From contig JAQJZZ010000014.1 in NCBI GenBank assembly GCA_030077755.1, positions 1,240,001 through 1,304,000 of the forward strand: 64,000 bases of DNA, given 5' to 3'. The notes beneath the pieces were generated by a model. It was given only the letters and a program-made list of their open reading frames with translations, was not told the origin of the DNA and did no database searches. The position numbers and the translations under genes were made by a program. The DNA comes from Filosporella fistucella. Taxonomy: Eukaryota; Ascomycota; Leotiomycetes; Helotiales. The number at the start of each line of letters is the position of its first letter. Within the stretch, counting starts at the first letter, position 1. Shown here piece by piece: positions 44,969 to 57,818 of this stretch.

Positions 44969-47900
44969 TCATTGTCCTTCCCCAAACATATCCCACACAC
45001 TTTTCGGTGCTTCATACTCCCCTTGACTTACACTAACATATTGCATGTCTAAACCAAAAGCCTTTGGTCCACCCATCTCCAGGCCCTTCTCACTCGTCCA
45101 AATAGGTGGTGCTCTCAGCGCAATGACACTAACTCGCAATCCGTATTTATAATCACTGACGCCAATAGGAGCGCCATTCGCTTTATCCAAGAAAGTAATC
45201 AGATCGGGACACACAGCTACGACTCTATCTTCTTTCCCTTCTTCTCTCAGTATAGCACTCAGATTCTCGTTCTCGAAATCTACTAGGAGGGAAGAAGTTG
45301 AGGTTGTGGCAGTGAGGGATGTCTCAGAAAACGATTCAAGAAGGACGCTGCCGCGGGTGAAACCAGAGGCTACATGCCGAGTCACGGAGATTATTTTGCC
45401 CGTAAAGAGGAGAACGCCGTCCTCGGAGGAGAGGAGTGAGATGACTGGATCGAGTTTGAGGGAGCGGGAGAGGGCGATCGAGCGGCCGATTGACCAGGCT
45501 AGCAATGTTAGATTGAGTTGGAGTGGAGAGTGCGAGGGGTTTACCGTGAGAGAAGCTATTTTGAGGCAATGTTCTGGCCTCGGACCCATAGACGGGGTTA
45601 ACGCACATTCCTGATAAAGAGCCTAAGTTGGTGCATGCGTCTCGCATGAGGTCTTCGATCTCGAGGTTATCGCGAGACGTTTTGAATATCTAGGTAAATC
45701 AGAATGTGTGCCAATTTGTCGAATGGTGGAACTACCTCTTGCCGGCCAACTCCATCCGCAACGGCAGCTGGCGCCACGGCAATGTCCTGTAAACATCTCA
45801 CTGTTTGCCATACTTTGGGGTAGGCTCTCGCAACCAAATCAGTATCGAGTGTGCTTTTGTTGAATCGATGTGCAGCGAGCATAGCCTCGAATGCGTTCAT
45901 TCCTCCGATCTCGTTGGGGATGACTGCATCGAATGTTTTCAGTCCGGTCGCCTCCATTACACCTTCCATCGCATCTGCGACCCTGTATTGATGTCAGTAG
46001 ACTTCTTGAGTCGTGTGTCACATTGACTTACTCTTCTAGACCGGGTATCCTCTCTAAATATACACTTGGTGAACCCTGATTTTGTCAGAACCGCAAATTG
46101 CATAAAACGGAAGCACAGCCTACCATAAAACCTGCAACAAGAACAACAGCATCATCTGGGAACGTGTCCTGACGCCTAATAGTTATCTCCTCCCCATTTC
46201 GAAGTGCAAGCAAGCATGCTATGTATGCGGGATATGGTTCGCCACAGCTTCCGACTCCAAGAACTCCTGTCCCATCCTGCAAAAACTGAAGATCAACCTC
46301 CGAAAGATACCAAAGATCACCTTCTATCCGGGGTCTGTATGATTTCAAGTCCACTTGCTCGGTAATTTCGTAGCTGGATCCTTTCGTAAATTGAGTCCCA
46401 TCCTCGATTCCATTCGTTAACTCCATAATCTCTATCTTTTGAAAATTTCGGCCTTGTAACAGCGTATCTGGAGATTCTGGAATCTCCTCATACCCCTCAA
46501 CCAAATCGCCTACTACTCGGATCAATAATCTTGTTGCACCATTCGTGACGTATGAAACGGGGACAACGTCGACTTCCACAACCTCAATAGTCCTCCTATT
46601 TCCTCCAGCGGCGACGCATCGTTGTATGGCAAGTGCCTTGGCATCTGAGATCTCTTGTTCGATAGTCCTGGACCCCGGAACCACAGTCTTATCGACCGAT
46701 CCACTTACTTTACCAATCTACGAGATTTTAGCAAACATTCATCCAGTAGGGCCAAGACATACAGCTGCTCCGACAGCGTTGGCTACTTCTAGGCACTCTG
46801 GCCTAAGTATCTCTCCAACTCCAGCAATTGCATCACCAACTATTATGCTTCCACCCCCAACGAGTATCACCTTAGCATCGCCCTGCTTTGTTTTGACAAG
46901 ATCAATGGCTTCTTCGAGGGCTCTTCTGATCTCTTGTAACCCAGTCGACCTTACTTGTGAGGAGACTTGTTTTGACGTGTGAGCATTATTCATTACAAGA
47001 TCGGTAGCCTGTGTTTGTCAGTCGACAATCAAGAGTGGGATATGCCTCATGCCCATCTAGTGTTGTGTATCCGCTTCTGCCACTTGCCAAAAGATTGAAT
47101 CCAGTATCATCGATGTAAGCATAGAGAAATCCGGATTAGACGTACTGTGAGAATATTCCCGCCAAATGCAATACCGTCTATTTCAAGTCGAGAAGCAACA
47201 GAGTCTGGGCCAACAGAAGTACGAGCCTCTGTCTCTCGCACCAAGGATCCACCTCCCAGAGCGATATTGTGGACATCCGGTATTGTAAAGTTCGTTCGGA
47301 CCCCTGCAATTTTCACGAATGCCGCTGATTGTCTCGGGTAACCCGTCTTTAGCAATGCACAAATATCTGTTGTTGTTCTGAGTCTCAGTCAGCCCCACTC
47401 TGGACACTTTGCAGTAGTCTGTCTTACCCTCCCACGTCAACTACAAGCACCTCTCGATCATCCGACTCATCAACAGTATTTGCTTTTGCCAATAGCGCTG
47501 CTCCTCTTGCACTGTTCGTCGGCCCCGAAGAAAAGCATCGCACTGGATACTCAGCAGCGGTCGATGCCTTGCTCAAAGTTCCATCGTTCAGAGTGATATA
47601 TAGTCTGCATTTCCCAAGTTTTTGGACAGCATGTGAAAATCCGGCAATAACATGCCTTGCGAACCGTCGAAGACTTGCATTTAGTATACTGGCGTTCTCC
47701 CGTTCGAGAAATCCTAATCTCCCAATTGAATAGGAGCAGGAGATATCGTATCCGGCTCCGAGTTGCGACGACAGTATGTCTCGCGCCTCTTCCTCCTGGC
47801 TTGGATTGGAAGGGGAATATATACCAATAATAACCACACTAGTGATTGCCTTTGACTTGATTATCGAAGCTTGCTGTTTGAGCTGCCCGACATTTATAGG

Positions 47901-48695
47901 TAAAATTGGCGCACCATCAACTGCCTATCATTAGTGTCAAACTTTGCCAGACGATCCCAGGTAGAGTCGTTTCAAAAATATACATAGGGCCGAAACGAAC
48001 CTTGATAGCCTCCATCGACATAGCCCACATGGCCTTGCATCAAATTCCGCAATTTTGGAGGAAAGTCTATGAAAGGAGGAGAGCCCCTAGAATATGGTCC
48101 ACATAGCCTTATGACAGCAACTTGGTCGAGCTTGCTAGAATCTTGCTCTAGTACGGCGTTGACGAATTGCTGTAGACAATTAGTACTTCATGCAAGGCGA
48201 GTGCGGTAACTCGTGTTGGATAGGTACTCCGAATAATAGAGTTCCAAGATGTGCTCTAGGACCCCGCCGCTTGGCTGACAAATTCCCCGCAATCAACCAC
48301 GCTTGTGATTTGAGAATGGGAGTGCATCATCATTTTCAACATCACGATGAGGCAGTTGCTCAAGAATAGGTACGTACCGTTGTACCAATCTTGACAGAAC
48401 CCACGTGATCGGATGGTATCTTTGCTTTCTTGACGACCTCTTCAATAGCCCTTTCTACTCCAGCTTGGATATCTGGGGTGGTTGGGGTTTTGTGCCATGC
48501 CAGAACACTCTCGTTTTGGAGGATCACACTGTGAATCGTCAGAGATAGATAATGCCGCGTACAAACATGTACTTACCTATCCGTGTTTGTCCCTCCGACA
48601 TCGATTCCTATAACACAGGAAGAGATCCTTGACGGCATCTCGGGATTGACGTATATTGGCCCTTCACAGAATTTGGAAGTGGCAGGAGGAGACAT
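44969..48695 (-). CDS. Hydantoinase/oxoprolinase (HyuA) fused to DUF917
   Basis: Eleven exons: 48695-48577, 48528-48378, 48169-48001, 47920-47428, 47377-47146, 47008-46763, 46717-46124, 46075-46032, 45982-45736, 45689-45545 and 45498-44969, giving 989 aa; every junction keeps frame. The N-terminal half is an ASKHA-fold HyuA subunit: CVIGIDVGGTNTDSVIL, VVDVGGTTTDICALLK, the metal/phosphate loop IALGGGSLVRE and VILVGGGSIIVG. The C-terminal ~400 residues are DUF917: VLGVGSCGEPYPAYIA, NEIGGMNAFEAMLAA and AWSIGRSIALSR. HyuA enzymes use ATP to open lactam rings such as hydantoins or 5-oxoproline; the fungal substrate is unknown. No HyuB partner gene is adjacent. The protein is cytosolic by default. 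Confidence 0.9.
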
Positions 48696-50278
48696 TGAGA
48701 CATTTCTCGGAAGGAGAAAAGGGAGGGCGAGAGGAAAGAGACGTTAAGAAGAGTTTAAGAAACATCACATCCAGGTGATGAAGTGGAGGGTAGTATGAGA
48801 ATGGATCCCTCGTGGCGCACTGAGTTTCTATGCTGTGCATTACCGTCTGTCATAAAATTTTCCTGTCGCCTATATGGAGAGCGATCAACGGGGCTCTGGA
48901 CCACACATAAGGCTCTGACAAGTGCAAAAGTGGGATCATAGTAGGGGATTTAAGCACATTTAGAGGAAGGTTTTGTTTGTTGTCAGTCGGGCGACAAGAG
49001 AGTGGAAGCGGCTTTGGTGTGCGGATGCATAGGAAAAGACGGAGGGCAGCGAGGCGTTGGAGAGAGTGCAAGTGCGAAGTGCAAGCTTGGAGCTCGCGGC
49101 CGAGGATGCCAGCCGAATTAATTGAATCATGTGCAAAGTGGACATGGGCAAGAAAAAAGAAAGTGGCGAGTCATGCGGGAAAACATGCGAGTTTTCTTGC
49201 TTCGAAATGGCCATGAGGTTGAAATCAATTGAGCAACAAGTTTAAGCGAGCCACGGCAGGATGAACCTCGGAGTTCTGTCTCCTCGAATTCCCAATCGAA
49301 CGCAATTTGAAGACCGACCCACTTATAATGGGCAACTGGCCAATCGCGGCAGAACCTGATGTTGGGTCGTCGGCAAGATTAGGTATGGATAAGGAATTGC
49401 AAATTTTGGATTGCTGTCGTTGCAAGAGCTCAGTCGTGGGCACACCTCCGCGAAGCCAAGACTCGGTTGTGCAGGGGAGAGTGACCCAGCTAGCCGGATT
49501 CGGCTAATTGCCCCGCAGTCTGGTCCCGCTTTTTGGGCAATCTTCGAAGCTCAATGCTCTGGAAGTTCCCACCATTGCAGCACCAAGCACTACGGCATGT
49601 GTAGCTTGTAGAAGCCGTCGAGGCCGTCCAGTGACGGGACTCTCCTATTGGTGTATTTTGGTGTGCCAATGTGTCAGCAAGGGCCAGGGTATCCAACAGC
49701 GTGGTGTGTAGATATTTCGTGGACATCATTTCCATCTGTTGGCCGACTCTTGGACCTGTTGGACCAGTTGGAGCCTCTCAGAAAGGAATTTGTATCCTTC
49801 TCGACCGGCCGGAATTGTTACCCTTCACATTTACTTTGCACACTTGACACCGGCACAGAACTTCCACACCTGCAGCCTGCCTCGCCTTCCAATCTAATAT
49901 CCCTTCCCTTCCCTCCCGTCCCGCTCCCACGCCATCTCTGCTTTCTGGGTCGAATCGCTGGACCCTGATCATATGTCCATTTGAATGTGCTTGCAAGGGA
50001 GTCAGCGGGATATAGCTTCACCAACTCCTGCCCTCGTCGCAAGTACGAGTACTTCAATCCTGTCACGCCCGCGTCTTTTCTCACGGTTCTGCCGTTTCTC
50101 GACTATCCTTTACCCGACCCATCCAATTGGGACCAAACTTCACGAAAAGTGACCCTGGGCTGACAGCTCCCACCGCTGTCCACTCTCTGGTAGATTTGTG
50201 TGATTGGAACGTCACCAACGTCGTCCGGCTTATCACTCCTTCATATCGTCGCCGTGTGACACTATAACACATCGTATA
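48696..50278. other. Long divergent intergenic region, no supported gene
   Basis: About 1.6 kb between the divergent oxoprolinase and Atg22-like genes. Open frames are short and overlap on both strands, with no splice support. The span is likely promoter and long 5' leader, with C+T-rich tracts near 49880-49935. Confidence 0.5.
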
Positions 50279-52077
50279 ATGGCCGAACCACAGCAATATC
50301 AACCCGAGGGCGAGCAGGATCACATCGATAAGCTGGCTTTCACGGCGGTGGCAGCTCCGGGCTCAAGCAGTAACTCGGCACAACCCCACGACATTACCGA
50401 TCTTGATCAATATGTCCCTCGAGGAGCCCCCGCCTCCCAAAAGGAAGTATTCTCCTACTACGCCTATTATGCAGGTAACAATGGAATTGGATCTTTCCAA
50501 TAGTATGTTTAACAAATCCCTCTGAGATTCTTGCCCTGACATGTTTCCAGCTCAAATCTGCTTTTTCAGAACTTGATCTATCAAGCTGGATTCAATCCCA
50601 ATGTCCTTCCATTGGGCAGTTCTTCTTGTGATATCGATCCAGATGCACCATGCCACGTTTTCTGGGGCGGCGGAAACAAAACCAAAGCCTATACGAGTGT
50701 TATCTTGATCGGCAACGGTTTAACGTTCTTGGCGCAGGCACTGGTTTTCATTGGCGTGGGAAGTCTGGCTGATTTTGGCAATTGGAATCCTTGGGTAGTA
50801 AGAGGATTCTCTGTTCTTTGCTGGGCATTTGAGTTTGGATTTCTGGGAGTGACGACAGCTTCAAAATGGAGGACCGCTATGGCTCTGTACATCTTGAGCA
50901 GTAAGTGGTTCCAGCTCTATACTGCTTCTAAATTTCTTAAATATTTTGACTGACTATCGACAACACAGGTATCACGTTCTGGGCATCATATGTATTTTTC
51001 AACGCAATTTTCCCCAAGATATCTCACGACCTTCCAGAAGTCCGCACTGCCAGAGAAGATTTATTGAACAAAAAGATCACTGAAGACGAGTTTGAACATA
51101 CATGCTCTATGGCGCGCTCGAAGATCATGAACATCAGCTACGGGTTCAATAATATTGGTTTCACTATCTGCGGTGCTTTGTCATTGGCTGCTCTCGCAGG
51201 TGTGCATGCCGACGACTCAGTTGAGAACAATAACTGGGGGTACTCGGTTTCTGTGGCAGTATGTACTGGATTCTGGATCTTGCTTGCAATTCCATGGTTT
51301 CTGTGGGAGAAGAAACGCCCAGGACCAAAACTGCCAGCCGGAGACAACTACCTCACATTCGGTGTCAAACAGACATATTTTGCTTTGACACAAGCATGGA
51401 GACTTAAGCAGACATTCGCATATCTTGTGGCATTCTTTCTGCTGGCAGACGGAATTAATACAACAATCGTCCTGGTTTCGATTGCTCAGACCCAGGTCGT
51501 CCATTTCTCGGCAACCCAAAACACTTACCTGATTATGGTTCAAGGAGGCTCTGCTGCAGTGGGAGTCTTTGGCGCTTATTTCATTCAAAGACTTTTCAAC
51601 CTTCGCACCAAGACCATGCTTCAGATCACAAACGGTGGAAGTGTGCTTGTCGCTTTATGGGGAATGATCGGTATTTGGACCACGAAGGCTGGCTACCACA
51701 ACATGTGGGAGTTCTGGCTATATAATGCCCAATTTGGCTTTACGTTTGGCGCACAATTCTCATACGGCCAAGCCTTCATGGCCGAATTGGTTCCAAGAGG
51801 AAGAGAGTACATGTTCTTCAGTCTTTTGGGCATAGTTTCAAAAGGATCGGCCTGGATCGGCCCTATTGTCAGCAGTGCCATTGTTGATCTCAATGGTAAC
51901 CAGTGGACAGCATTTCCCTGGGCGGCCGCTTTGACAGCAGTCCCCTGGGTCGGCATTTTCTTCATCAGCGAGGTCAAGAGTCGCAAGGAATGCGCAGAGT
52001 ATTTGGCAGTTGAGGCAAAGAAGTTGAGAAAGGTAACGGACGATAAGTCGGCTCATGGCAAGATCGATTCATTTTAA
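50279..52077 (+). CDS. Atg22-like vacuolar effluxer, major facilitator family
   Basis: Three exons: 50279-50502, 50551-50900 and 50969-52077, giving 560 aa. A ~60-residue hydrophilic N-terminus precedes YVPRGAPASQKEVFSYYAYY, the start of the Atg22/UNC93-like membrane domain. Hydrophobic segments are visible at VILIGNGLTFLAQALVFIG, FSVLCWAFEFGFLGVTT, ITFWASYVFF, FTICGALSLAALA, VCTGFWILLAIPWFLW, TFAYLVAFFLLADG, GGSAAVGVFGAYF, and several more toward AWIGPIVSSAIV and FPWAAALTAVPWVGIFF. Atg22 proteins export amino acids from the vacuole after autophagic breakdown; this specific role is from family knowledge. The start follows an untranslated leader with no nearer in-frame ATG. Confidence 0.82.
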
Positions 52078-53940
52078 TCACGCGCGACGCGCAAGTAATA
52101 GTAATTACCAACATTTTATTTCGGATATATATATATACATATATCATTCATACTCTGCTTTTGGATTCTCCTGCATCGGCTTGTGGGGGTAAGATTCTCG
52201 TATCATGCCGATTGGAACTGCATTTGGCCTGAGATTCGGATAGAGGCACAGCACCAGCATCGCAAAGCCACTTCTGTCATCTGTTTTTCGGACGGTGATT
52301 GTCTCAGGTGGGAAGACCGAGGTGGTTGATCCAAATGCTCGGACCTATTGACAACCGTAATCAATAGGAGTGGCGGGGCGTGAAACCGATAGGCATGTTT
52401 GTCATGTTTCCTTCTCACCCCGGCATCCATGTTCACAGGTGGTCGGTCTCAATTTCGTGCAAAAGAAGATTTGAGGAACAGAACAACAATTGTAATCCGT
52501 TTCTAGACATAGTGGCGCCGCCTGTCAGCCCCCACGATCGTCGATCGCACTCCAGAAGCCAGGTTATTAGTATACTTTTCTCATTGAATATCGAACCACT
52601 TTTCGTGCAATTAAGGTTTAACCCGCCCAAAACGGGCTTGATACGCATGATCTGGCGTTGACTGGCTACAAATAGTGCCTAGTAAATCCGTACAGCAGGG
52701 CCAGGCCAGGACTCCGGGCAAAAGAAGGCGGTCAGGATTCATTTCCAGCTGGACGCAACCTACCTAACTGGCTCGACTGGTAATACACCCACTTTGAGAT
52801 TATGCCCGTACGGAGGTTCACGTAGGAAGGAAGCCAAGGTGTTGGGGTATTGAGAGGCTGACAGCCAGCCAAAGTGGGTTGAGTTTTTGCCTAACTTCAT
52901 TTCATCTCAAGTCGTGGAGCTGTTGCTGTTCAAGTGCAAGGAGTAACTCGTAAGGGCTCGAAGTGCCACCATCCACGGAGTAAGCCATGAATGAATAATT
53001 CAAGCTCTCGGGGTCGATGGGTTTACGAAGTAATTTGACTGGCTGTCCGGCGAATTATTGTCCTTTTTACCTTTTGATCTCGGTGCAATGGAATGGAACG
53101 TGGAGATGTCTCAATCATATCATGCTGTGCTTGAGACCAATCCGCAATGGCGGCGGGGAGAGTATCTCAACGCGAGACTTGTCGTTTCTTTTTTTCTCCG
53201 CCATCTTCCCGCCGGCCTCATCCTCACCCATCCACCTAGCCACCATCACCCTCACTCACCGTTACCCTCACCCTCACCCTCTTCCTTCTGCTCCAGTTCC
53301 AGCTCGTCCCCGGTCCTGGTTCCTCCACATTACCTAGCAAACCCGGTCCGGCCACGTGAAAATATCTCAACTAGGGCTCTTATTGGCAATACTCTCACTC
53401 CCGGCCCCACTTCCCTTCTGTGCTCGTTGTTCTATTGCCGTGCTCGCCGTGCACCATCTAAAGATAAAGCAGCACTTCAGTCGTCTGCCGAACCGGGAAC
53501 AATCAAAGAGAGAGAATGAGAGAGTGTGCCCTTCAACTTTGGTAACCGGCTCCGAACTCTAATAAACCCTGGGGATAGATACATCTTATTTCTTTTTTGC
53601 ATCATATATCGTTCCTTTTTTTTGCGGGTGGGTTACGTATTCAATCATCGAACAGCTATTCAGTGTAACCCGTGTCCTGGCTCGTTGGCTCGCCCTTGAG
53701 TGCCGCTTTTGTTCTTCAACAACCAGTGCGCGCTGAATAATTTGATCGACGCCTGGGACCACCCAAACTCCCAACTCCAACAACCTCACATCACGCTTTG
53801 CTCATTCATAATCCAACGAGGTCGCTCAACTCTCCACAACAAAACTCCTGACCACCACCTGCCATCGAGCTCACACACATCATGAGAGAGCCATAGAAAT
53901 CGAACCGCTCGACACGCTGGCTTTATCTTTGAAGAAGAAG
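52078..53940. other. Long intergenic region with simple repeats
   Basis: About 1.86 kb without a supported gene. A (TA)n tract at 52124-52145 sits in the Atg22-like 3' flank. A CCCTCA-rich tract at about 53246-53283 is G-run-rich on the minus strand. The end (53580-53940) is a plausible long 5' leader of the regulator. A 153-codon open frame at 53058-53519 is low complexity and lacks other support. Confidence 0.5.
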
Positions 53941-55619
53941 ATGCCGCAGGGAATGGGCATTAAGCCTCCAGTCCCGCGAACGAGAACTGGTCAGTTGCAT
54001 AAGCTTCGTGGCGTATGTTGAAGGGTGGGACTGATATCCTAGCAGGATGTTTGACGTGTAGAAAACGCAAAGTCAAATGCGATGAGCTCAAACCTATATG
54101 TGGTCGTTGTCAGAGACTTCAGAGAGAATGCACGTGGAGCGACGAGCTTCAGGTGCTGCATCACCGTCGGCAACAGAATAGCTCTGTCGCCGTTGCAACG
54201 AGAGAAAACGCGCTCTCACTTACTAGCACCTCTGGACAGAATTTCGTTATCGAGTTTCCAAATGTCGACCGGTCTACTATTCCTTACATTCATCACTTCA
54301 TCACGTTTTGTACCCGCTTTCTAGCGTACTCGAATGATAATGAAGGCAATCCGTTCCAAGAGGAATTGGTACCGATGGCTAGCTCCTCTCCTGCATTGCT
54401 TCACTCTATGGCTGCACTTGCAGCTGGGCATCTCTCTCGAACTCAGAGATCACATGAACTCATTGCTACTAACCATTACGCCGTTGCTCTTCGGGAATTG
54501 AACTCAATCCTCTCTGACCCTGTTGTTGCAAAAGCAGATTCTACACTGGGAGCTTGTCTTCTCTTGTGTGTCTATGAGGTATGTATTCCTTCATGCTTAC
54601 CAGAGGATTTGACTGATTATGACAGATCACTCATTCTGAGAACTCTCTCTGGCTTGAGCATCTAGCTGGTGCCAGAGACTTAATCCTCTTCAGAGGCGGA
54701 CCTCGGACTACAGATTGGCTTACACGTTTTTTCTCACTGCTTGATATATCAGGGTCATTATCATCTGGAAGTGGTCCTCTTCTGCAAGGCAACTACTGGG
54801 TCGATGATGGCTTAGACCACGAGCAAGATGGCACCATCTCAAAACCTCGCAAGTGGCCATATTATGATTCAGATAATGTCATGACGAACCATTTTCACGA
54901 ATTGATGACTTTCATGGCGAAGCTTTCACGTTTATCGGCTGAGTCTCTGAGTGATCTTGGCCAGCAAGACCCACAAGGTATTGCTGAGAGAGCTGGACAA
55001 ATTCATGATGAACTACGAGCTTGGTGGCAGAACTGCCCACCGGAATTACGGGACCAGAGCAATGACTGGAGAAGACAGCTTAGGCCTCGGAAATTGACCG
55101 TACCTGAGACTCTCGAGGAGGAAGCATTCTCGAGCACGAAATCCTGCATGAATGGGTGTATCATTTATTTGTATCATATCCTCGACCCCAAAGGTCTTGA
55201 GCCTCAAAACCAGGAGGTCGTCGGAGCTATCAGTGAAATCATTGAAATTGCCAAGGAGATTCCAGCAGGTTATGGTCTGGAGATGGGAATATACTGGGGT
55301 TTATTTATGGCTGGAATTGCTATATTTAATGATATCGTTGCGGAGGATTTGATACGCCAGAAGCTGAAATCCGATTCAAGTTTCAGCATATACGTAAGCA
55401 CTGAATACCCGATCGTCCTGCACTACTCACCATTTTACAGCATGCAGACCGAGCTCTTGACCTCCTTGAGGTTCTATGGAAGAGACAGCACCAGTATGGT
55501 ACCAAATATGACTGGAGAGAGGTGCAAATCCAGATGGGCATTCAAATGTGAGTTCTCCATCCACCAAAAGGATGGAACTTTCCGTACTGATCAATGCGAA
55601 TAGTTTCATTCTTGCTTGA
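53941..55619 (+). CDS. Zn(II)2Cys6 transcription factor
   Basis: Five exons: 53941-53989, 54046-54578, 54626-55393, 55441-55547 and 55604-55619, giving 490 aa. The first splice makes RTRTGCLTCRKRKVKCDEL, followed by CGRCQRLQREC, a complete zinc cluster; the intron falls just before the first cysteine. A fungal-specific domain follows (HHFITFCTRFLAYS, ALLHSMAALAAGHLSR, TLGACLLLCVYE joined to ITHSENSLWLEHLAGARDLI). If the last 56-nt intron is not removed, the protein ends a few residues earlier at TGA (55549-55551), with MGIQM. Either way only the extreme C-terminus changes. It should be a nuclear regulator; its targets are unknown, though the NmrA-like gene lies 370 bp downstream. Confidence 0.87.
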
Positions 55620-55989
55620 AACGGCCCCGCTCTGAGCATTGTCATATCATAAGTTTCAGAGTGTGCCACTGCACATCAATTGAGTAGAGGCTAAAATTCA
55701 CGATCCCGATTTCGGACACCCTCAGAAAAATCCGATCTCCGGACTTATGTCCGAGAGGCTGCACAATTACACCATGCCAACCGCGCTAAGCCAATGTTAG
55801 TCCACGTAAATGTCAGTCAGCATCAGCAGATGCTCGGCTGAGCGACTAATATTCATGAAATATACTGTTCAGGTTTGTAATCGCCCGGCTATATATGCTA
55901 CATAACTTCTCGCATTCGCCGTCACTGACTGACATTCTAGTATAAATTGTCTTCAAGAGTACTTAGCAAAGCACTCCAGTATTGCAACG
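55620..55989. other. Short intergenic region before the NmrA-like gene
   Basis: About 370 bp containing the promoter of the downstream gene; a tatatatgct sequence near 55890 is about 100 bp upstream of its ATG. No gene is seen. Confidence 0.4.
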
Positions 55990-57039
55990 ATGGGTTCCGA
56001 CAAAGGTACCATCCTTCTTACGGGTGGAACAGGAAAGCTCTCCTCACGGATTGCACCTCTCCTCTCCTCAAATGGCAACAAAATCCTCATCGCATCTCGA
56101 TCAGGCAAAGGGACCTCCCTACCTCAATCTCAAGGCGTCAAGTTCGATTGGTTCAACCAAACAACGTGGGAAAATGTTTTCTCGAATGGTCCAATTTTTT
56201 CGATCTTTCTTATTGCTCCACCAGTAATAAACTGCCTCCCAATCGTGAAGCCGTTTCTCGATATCGCCGTCAAGAAAGGTGTGAAGAGAGTTGTTCTCGT
56301 GAGCGCCAGCCTTCTCGAAGATGGAGATGGACCGATGACTGCAGAGGTAGCCGCCTATATCATTTCTTTGGGAGTAGAATATGCTATTCTGCGGCCGACT
56401 TGGTTTATGGGTACTTTTGACATTCCTGATACCTGGTTCAAGTCTGATAAGTCTTCTAGAAAACTTCTCCGAAATGCAGCATCTAGTCACAATTCGGGAC
56501 CAAGACCAAATCATCACCGCGGCAGGAGATGGGAGATTGCCTTTCGTTTCCGCGGATGATATCGCAGCTGTTGCGTTCCGTGCTCTGACTGATGAAATTC
56601 CGCATAATGAAGACCACCTGGTCCTTGGTGCTGAACTTCTATCATATGATGATGTGTGTCTAGTACTTTCCTCTCTACCTCAAACGATCCCACTTCCCGT
56701 TCCCACCCAAAGCCATCTCACTAACCAAACCCTCTCATACAGGTAGCTGCTTTGCTTACCAAGAAACTGGGCCGCAAAATCACCCATATCAAAATCAGCG
56801 AAGCAGAATTGGCAAAAGGTCTCTCGGAGTTCATCCCCGAAGATTATTCCAAGTTACTGGCGCAGCTAGATACAGCTGTGCGTGAAGGCAAAGAAGAGAG
56901 ATTAAATGATGTTGTGGAGAAGGTCACGGGGAAGAAGGCTGTGAGGTTGGAGGAATTTGTAGATCGATATGTGAAGGAGGGGATCTGGAATAGGAAGGAG
57001 GGAAGGGATGGGAAGGATGTGAGAAGGGATGAGATTTAA
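55990..57039 (+). CDS. NmrA-like NAD(P)-binding protein, EasG-like reductase family
   Basis: Three exons: 55990-56410, 56460-56653 and 56743-57039, giving 303 aa. The Rossmann loop TILLTGGTGKLSSRIAP is near the N-terminus, followed by ILIASRSGKG for the cofactor ribose and VLVSASLLEDG. The first splice rebuilds RPTWFMENFSEMQH, the conserved NmrA-type motif, and FVSADDIAAVAFRALTDE is the following landmark. The second joins LLSYDDV to AALLTKKLGRKI. The family includes ergot-alkaloid reductase EasG/festuclavine dehydrogenases and redox-sensing NmrA proteins; no alkaloid genes are nearby, so the function stays open. The C-terminus is lysine-rich. Confidence 0.85.
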
Positions 57040-57818
57040 TGATTGAGTGTTAAAAACAATATCAAAATACAATCAAAGTCTCAATTCTGTATATCGTAGT
57101 AATGGGTCATCTCACCAATGACCTCGGTTGGCCAAATCAAATAGTTATTCAAGGACACAATCTAAGCCCCAAAATCCTAGAATCTCCAAAAAAGAACCCT
57201 AAAGAAAAATCATAAACAAACATCCCTCTTCCAGCCTAGCCTCGTACTCGTAGCCTTAAAATAGACTCTTCACATTTAGAGTTTCTCATGCCGCTCCAAT
57301 CCTGAATTGTAACAAACCAGGATCAAGGATTCCAATGCAACATGCGGGGAACACAGGAAATGAGTCTGAGGACGTATTCTCCGCACGGTACCTAGCATAT
57401 GACAGGGCTGGATATACCGGTAGATCGAGATTGGGAAAGGAAGAGGATGGGTTGGGATGGGATGAGGCGGGCTGATCCTAGGGGAAGCTGAGATGGGGAT
57501 GTGTGAGATGAACCAGATGAGATGTCCCTGCCAATTCGCATAGAGATTAGAAACGGCAACCAGTTCCTAGGGTATGGAGGAGTTCATGAGAGAAGGGGAG
57601 GAAGGAAAATAAGATTCAGCACAATGAGAAAATTTCATTCTTGAAAACCAAAGCCAAAATATACAAATAGCAAATTGTCTATTAACCTCGTGCACCCACC
57701 TCGCACAAGTTAATTCAGTACTCTCCTATATAAAATACAATCCTCCATTCCATACCCCATCCGCCCCCAATTCGCCATCCTCATAAACAAAAGCACAAAT
57801 CAGATCCCTTTTGCATTC
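57040..57818. other. Convergent 3' region, no gene
   Basis: About 780 bp between convergent genes. The part at 57440-57520 is G-rich (ggatgggttgggatgggatgagg); otherwise nothing is seen. Confidence 0.5.

Noticed and set aside
53058..53519. 153-codon plus-strand ORF
   Set aside because: Driven by a CCCTCA simple repeat and lacks splice or domain evidence.
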